From Akkermansiaceae bacterium (lineage in GTDB: Bacteria > Verrucomicrobiota > Verrucomicrobiia > Verrucomicrobiales > DEV007): a stretch of DNA of 64,000 bases. The notes beneath the pieces were generated by a model. It was not told the origin of the DNA and did not search any database. It worked only from the letters and a program-made list of their open reading frames with translations. Of this stretch, positions 60,407 through 64,000 are shown piece by piece (the first letter of the stretch is position 1; every line of letters starts with the position of its first letter). The translations under genes and the position numbers were made by a program. The DNA is taken from the NCBI GenBank assembly GCA_024233085.1, contig JACKQC010000012.1, positions 1 to 64,000 of the forward strand, in the 5' to 3' direction.

Positions 60407-61203
60407 TCACGCCCCGGTCAGCGTCCACGACTGCCACTCGCTCCACAGGCCAAAGTCCTCGCCCTTGTAGAGGTATTGCAAGCGCACCCGCACCACCTGG
60501 CTTTGGCCGGGGTCGGGCAGCCAGTTGAGGACGTAGTTGGGGCGCAGATCGATGTCCGACTTCAGGCCCGCCGCGCCGAGGTCGAACTCCAGCTTCACGC
60601 CGTCGAACTCGCCCTTGGTCCACACCACCTCCACCTTGCCGCCGGTGGTCAGGCGCAGGCTGAACTCCGGCACGGTGGTCGCCGGGTCGGGCGGCGCCAT
60701 CGCCGCGCCCACCAGGCCGAGATCCTCGCCCACCATGTCCGTGTAGGCGGCGGCCGTTTTTATCTGGTTGACGATGTAGTCGAAAACCCGCGCCAGGCAG
60801 CCCTTTTGCACGGCGGCGGGATCGGCGTCGGCGCGGCGAAGCCCGTCCAGGCCACGTCCATGGCCGCCTCGGTGTAGAGATTCTCGTCGATGCAGGCGTA
60901 GCAACCCTGCGTGCCCGGGCCGAGCGCGCCCCGGTAGTCGTCGAGGCCATAGATGGCGTTTTCGGCGTCCAGCACGCGCGCGGCGACCTCGGTGGCGTCG
61001 AGCGAAAGCGGCGTCGTGTAGTTCGGCAGCTTGGTCTTGAAATTTTGCAGCCAGACGACCTGGTCGCCGATGCGCGAGGGATAATAGGCTTGTCTTCTCA
61101 TGGTCTTTTTCGGTTTCGATTCGGGTTGTGATGCGGGATCGTCGGTCGCGTCGTAACGCACACCGCTGTCCCAGGTGATTCCAGGCTGGTCCCAACGCGC
61201 CAT
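60407..61203 (-). pseudogene. Frameshifted gene of unknown function
   Basis: The N-terminal part from ATG 61203 reads MARWDQPGITWDSGVRYDAT...MRRQAYYPSRIGDQVVWLQNFKTKLPNYTT...ALGPGTQGCYACIDENLYTEAAMDVAWTGF. The continuation DPAAVQKGCLARVFDYIVNQIKTAAAYTDMVGEDLGLVGAAM...LQYLYKGEDFGLWSEWQSWTLTGA lies in another frame. A single indel between about 60806 and 60845 joins the two, by sequencing error or real decay. The two parts together would be about 265 residues. No function is recognised; the end has beta-rich, fibronectin-like strands. Confidence 0.7.
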
Positions 61204-61317
61204 GGTCAGATAACGAGCCTCCACGGTTGGAAAGGGCGGAAAGGGCGGCCGAAGGGGCCGAAACCGGGCGATTTGGCCTCAGAGGGGCCGTTTCGGCCGG
61301 AAAAGTCGAAAAAGGGA

Positions 61318-61560
61318 CGGATACCATCGCCAAGGGTATCGATCCCATCGCCAAGGGTATTCATCCCATCGGCAAGGGTATCGATCCCATCGCCAAGGGT
61401 ATTCATCCCATCGGCAAGGGTATCCGTCCCATCGGCAATGGTATCCGTCCCATCGCGAATGGTATCGATCCCATCGCCAAGGGTATGCGTCCCATTGGCG
61501 ATGGGATGCGTCCCATTGGCGGCAAAAACCGTCCCCTTGGCGATGGGATGGGTCCCCTTT
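61318..61560. repeat. 21-bp minisatellite
   Basis: About 11 tandem units of ggtatcgatcccatcgccaag with single-base variants. As 21 is a multiple of three, both strands stay open across it: the plus strand reads GIDPIAK heptapeptides, the minus strand DGIDTLA heptapeptides. Either could be a real repetitive protein; neither has a convincing start, partner domain or ribosome site. Confidence 0.85.
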
Positions 61561-61852
61561 GAGGGCGCCGGGCGGGTTTCGGCCGCCCAAACGGGCGCCT
61601 TCCGGGCGTCCGCGCCCCTGTCACAACCCCGCGCGGTCAACCGCCGGCCCGTTTCGGCTGGGCCGCGGCGTCGCGGCGTCCCATGGCGTTTGGGATTCAT
61701 GCGGCCGTTTTACCCAATCCGGATTTTCCCGCCAAGCTTTTTTGTTCGGAAATTTCATTTTTTTTTCCGGCTGTCCCGCGTTTCGCGGCTTGGCGCGGGT
61801 CGGAAGGCCGTTTTCCGGGGGGAGCTGGGCAATTTCGCGGCGGGGCGCCGGG

Positions 61853-61916
61853 AGTCAACAGGGTTGGGTCGGGGACCTGACAGGGTTGGGTCGGGGAGCC
61901 AACAGGGTTGGGTCGG
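61853..61916. repeat. AACAGGGTT-type element, three direct units
   Basis: gtcaacagggttgggtc, gacctgacagggttgggtc and agccaacagggttgggtc follow each other in the same orientation about 21-23 bp apart, separated by short GGG(G)A spacers. This is the longest direct cluster of the element in the window. Confidence 0.88.
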
Positions 61917-61994
61917 GTCGGTCCGTCGCGGGCGAGGGAGAGCGGGCGGAATTCGAGAGATTCCCGCCGCGCGGCGGCTTCACGCGGTGGTTCG

Positions 61995-62074
61995 TTTTCA
62001 GTTTTCAGTTTTCAGGTTTCAGGTTTCAGTTTTCGGTCGTCGGTCGTCGGTCGTTGGGCTTCGGGCTTCGGGCG
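61995..62074 (+). repeat. Heptanucleotide tract A
   Basis: Successive 7-mers drift from TTTTCAG through GTTTCAG, TTTTCGG and TCGTCGG to GCTTCGG. The flank just before (ttcacgcggtggttcg) is the same as before tract B. Confidence 0.85.
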
Positions 62075-62263
62075 CGGGCGCGGGTGCGGGCCAATTTTGC
62101 GGTCTCGAGGGGTGGCTCGGGTGAATTTGGCCTTCAGCCAAACCCGATTTTCACGATCAAACCCCTGGGGCGTTGCCCCAGGCTACGGTGAACGAAGGCC
62201 TTCAGCCTTCGGGGGCCAGCGCGAATCTCCCGGCGATCCGGCCGCCTTTCACGCGGTGGTTCG

Positions 62264-62452
62264 TTTTCAGTTTTCAGTTTTCAGTTTTCAGGTTTCAGGT
62301 TTCAGGTTTCAGGTTTCGGTCGCCGGTCGCCGGTCGCCGGTCGCCGGTCGCCGGTCGCCGGCCGCCGGGCGTCGGGCGTCGGGCGTCGGGCGTCGGGCTT
62401 CGGGCTTCGGGCTTCGGGCTTCGGATTTCGGATTTCGGATTTCGGATTTCGG
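62264..62452 (+). repeat. Heptanucleotide tract B, blockwise drifting array
   Basis: Twenty-seven 7-bp units: TTTTCAG x4, GTTTCAG x3, GTTTCGG x1, TCGCCGG x6, CCGCCGG x1, GCGTCGG x4, GCTTCGG x4, ATTTCGG x4. Units within a block are identical, and adjacent blocks differ mostly by one or two bases (up to three at one boundary). The preceding flank is shared with tract A. Confidence 0.9.
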
Positions 62453-62682
62453 GCTTTGGCCAACGGCCAACCTCACCCTAGCCTGGGGCAACGCCCCAGG
62501 AAGGGCCGTGCCGAGCCGATCGTTGGCTGAAAGCCAACCTCACCGCTTCCCGGCAAAACGCCGCCCACGGCCACGGCCACGGCCATGGCCAGCTCCCGCG
62601 GCGCGCGGCCTGGATGTCCGCGCCATGCCCTCCGCCTCGTTTTTCGATAGGCAAATCCAACGCGCCCGCCTACGATTCGGCC

Positions 62683-63627
62683 ATGCACGACTCTGCTCTC
62701 CCCTGCTCCACTCCGGCGCCGTTCTCGCGCCGCCACTTCCTGCACGCTCTCGGCGCGACCGCCCTGGCCGAGTCCGCGCGGGCGGTCGAGGCGCCCTACC
62801 AGCGCTTCGGCGATTCGCGGCTCCGGCTGAGTCTCGCGGCTTATTCCTTCCGCGACTATTTCAAGGTCATGCGCGGCAAGCCGAACTCGAAGGTGCCCGC
62901 CGACAAGCAGATCGATATGCTCGACTTCATCCGCTTCTGCGCCGAGCACCACTGCGGGGGCGCGGAACTGACCAGCTACTTCTTCGACGACGATGTCAGC
63001 GACGCTCACCTCGCGGAGTGCCGCCACCTGGCCCACGTCTGCGGCGTGGAAATCTCCGGCACCGCCGTCGGCAACAACTTTTCCCATCCCAAGGACTCGC
63101 CCGAGCGCGCCGAGCAGATGACCTACGTGAAGAACTGGATTCGCCGCGCCGCCATTCTGGGCGCGCCGCACATCCGCATTTTCGCCGGGAAACATCCCGA
63201 GGGTGTCGAGGCCTCCGAGGCGGAGCGCAACGCCTCCGAGGCGCTGGAAGAGGCGGCCGAGTTCGCCGGGAAGCACGGCATTTTCCTCGGGATCGAAAAC
63301 CACGACTCCATCAGCGACAGCGGCCGCCTGCTGCGCATCGTGAAGGCGGCGAAAAGCCCGTGGGTCGGCGTCAATCTCGACACCGGCAATTTCCGCACGG
63401 AGAATCCCTACCAGGACATCGCCGAGTCCGCGCCCTACGCGGTCAACGTGCAGGTGAAGGTTTACATGCGCGAGCAGAAGCAGGAGGCCGATCTCGAGCG
63501 CATCGGCAAGATCCTCCGCGACGCCGGCTACCAGGGATACGTCGTGCTCGAGTACGAGGAGAACGACAACCCCTTCGAAAACGTGCCCCGGGTGCTGGAC
63601 CGCATGCGAAAATTCTGCGATGCCTGA
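62683..63627 (+). CDS. Tat-exported TIM-barrel protein, sugar phosphate isomerase/epimerase family
   Basis: A 314-residue protein from ATG 62683 with the twin-arginine signal SRRHFLHALGATALAESARA. The barrel has LSLAAYSFRDYFK, GAELTSYFFDDDVSDAHLAECR, GTAVGNNFSHP, LGAPHIRIFAGKHPEG, HGIFLGIENHDSISDS and WVGVNLDTGNFRTENPYQDI, the last two holding conserved metal-ligand Glu/Asp positions of the family. It is distinct from the copy at 4615. The next gene overlaps its stop by 8 bp (ATGCCTGA), so both are translationally coupled. Confidence 0.88.
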   Translation: MHDSALPCSTPAPFSRRHFLHALGATALAESARAVEAPYQRFGDSRLRLSLAAYSFRDYFKVMRGKPNSKVPADKQIDMLDFIRFCAEHHCGGAELTSYFFDDDVSDAHLAECRHLAHVCGVEISGTAVGNNFSHPKDSPERAEQMTYVKNWIRRAAILGAPHIRIFAGKHPEGVEASEAERNASEALEEAAEFAGKHGIFLGIENHDSISDSGRLLRIVKAAKSPWVGVNLDTGNFRTENPYQDIAESAPYAVNVQVKVYMREQKQEADLERIGKILRDAGYQGYVVLEYEENDNPFENVPRVLDRMRKFCDA

Positions 63628-64000
63628 CGTGGCGGTCCACATTCGCCCGCTCGGCGAGGGCGATCTCGGCTTCGCCAACGCCGTGCGCGGGATCGCGGGC
63701 TGGAACCAGACGCTCGCCGACTGGCGCCGTTTCATCGCGCTGGAGCCGGAGGGGTGTTTTCTCGCGGAATGCGACGGCGCGCCCGCCGGCACCGCGACGA
63801 CGACCTGCTATGGCGCGGATCTCGCGTGGATCGGCATGGTGCTGGTGCATCCCGACTTTCGCCGGCGGGGAATCGGCACGGCGCTGCTGCGGCATGGCAT
63901 CCGTCACCTGCGGGAAACGCGCGGCATTCGCTGCGTGAAACTGGACGCCACGCCGGAGGGCCAGCCCCTCTACGAAAAGCTCGGTTTTGTCGCCGAATGG
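63620..64000 (+). CDS. GNAT family N-acetyltransferase (3' end off the window)
   Basis: 127 residues are visible from ATG 63620 before the right edge. The GNAT acetyl-CoA motif is WIGMVLVHPDFRRRGIGTALLRHGI, followed by CVKLDATPEGQPLYEKLGFV, so most of the domain is present. A start overlapping the TIM-barrel stop suggests the acetyltransferase acts with it. Confidence 0.85.
   Translation, partial: MPDVAVHIRPLGEGDLGFANAVRGIAGWNQTLADWRRFIALEPEGCFLAECDGAPAGTATTTCYGADLAWIGMVLVHPDFRRRGIGTALLRHGIRHLRETRGIRCVKLDATPEGQPLYEKLGFVAEW

Larger units (their letters stand above)
61226..62682. other. Gene-poor stretch filled with repeats
   Basis: This 1.4-kb region contains a 21-bp minisatellite (61318-61560), three AACAGGGTT units (61853-61916), two heptamer tracts (61995-62074 and 62264-62452), and short repeated motifs such as GGGGCGTTGCCCCAGGCT-like inverted sequences near 62167-62190 and 62481-62500. 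Open frames occur on both strands but follow repeat periodicity, so no gene is called with confidence. Confidence 0.75.

Noticed and set aside
62009..62481. Arg/Phe/Gly-rich open frames through the heptamer tracts
   Set aside because: Seven-base periodicity changes frame each unit; translation is an artefact of the array.

Overview
The window is a high-GC bacterial chromosome segment from a didermic, LPS-making member of the PVC superphylum, most likely Verrucomicrobiota. The reasons are a PSD1/DUF1549/DUF1553 planctomycete-type cytochrome protein, a ThuA plus PVC-type heme-binding fusion, Tat-exported TIM-barrel proteins, a sialate O-acetylesterase, and an HPr-kinase PTS next to lptCAB. This assignment is inferred from gene content only.

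Layout. 1-4379 (minus): a giant zinc-ribbon, disordered, single-membrane-span protein that runs off the left edge. 4615-8798 (plus): TIM-barrel protein, sialate O-acetylesterase, GNAT and nitrilase-family genes. 8818-12624 (minus): smc. 12948-18595 (minus): PSD1 cytochrome, three exported sandwich-fold proteins and an esterase. 18759-23101 (minus): a molybdenum block with ModC-type ATPase, ModB-type permease, a binding protein with two fused ModA-like domains, MoeB-like and MoaD/ThiS-like genes. 23266-28504 (plus): DUF1223, mannosyl-3-phosphoglycerate synthase, a dihydropteroate-synthase-like protein without its SRK motif, a HAD phosphatase, and nagA. 28556-37909 (plus): cytochrome c, menG/ubiE, kdsA, lptC, lptA, lptB, hpf, hprK, ptsH, ptsI, an envelope/PTS block whose order resembles the proteobacterial lpt-rpoN-hpf-pts block but without rpoN or ptsN. 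38017-41619: two exported proteins (yellow/MRJP-like propeller; VWA with six Ig-like repeats). 41629-42604: a RAYT transposase bracketed by REP hairpins. 42618-49008 (minus): ThuA/heme fusion and an L,D-transpeptidase. 49178-51629 (plus): ECF sigma factor, 73-aa protein, GAF protein and cytoplasmic subtilase. 51663-57356: RraA-like, YhdT-like/symporter pair, molybdopterin hydroxylase-like subunit. 57357-62682: an accessory patch of repeats, an IS630 relic, a low-GC orphan gene and a frameshifted gene. 62683-64000: a second Tat TIM-barrel gene and a GNAT gene cut by the right edge.

The strongest unexplained signals are these: (1) a short element with core AACAGGGTT/AACCCTGTT at eight loci, in inverted or direct clusters, lying in frame inside smc, the PSD1 gene, nagA and the signal-peptide end of the ThuA fusion; (2) the ECF-sigma/73-aa/GAF/subtilase cassette; (3) the mpgS / DHPS-like / HAD cluster, which parallels the mycobacterial folP2-gpgS neighbourhood; (4) the fused double ModA binding protein; (5) a RAYT with its own REP set; (6) a drifting heptanucleotide array and a hairpin-forming 28-bp minisatellite inside a three-copy macro-repeat.
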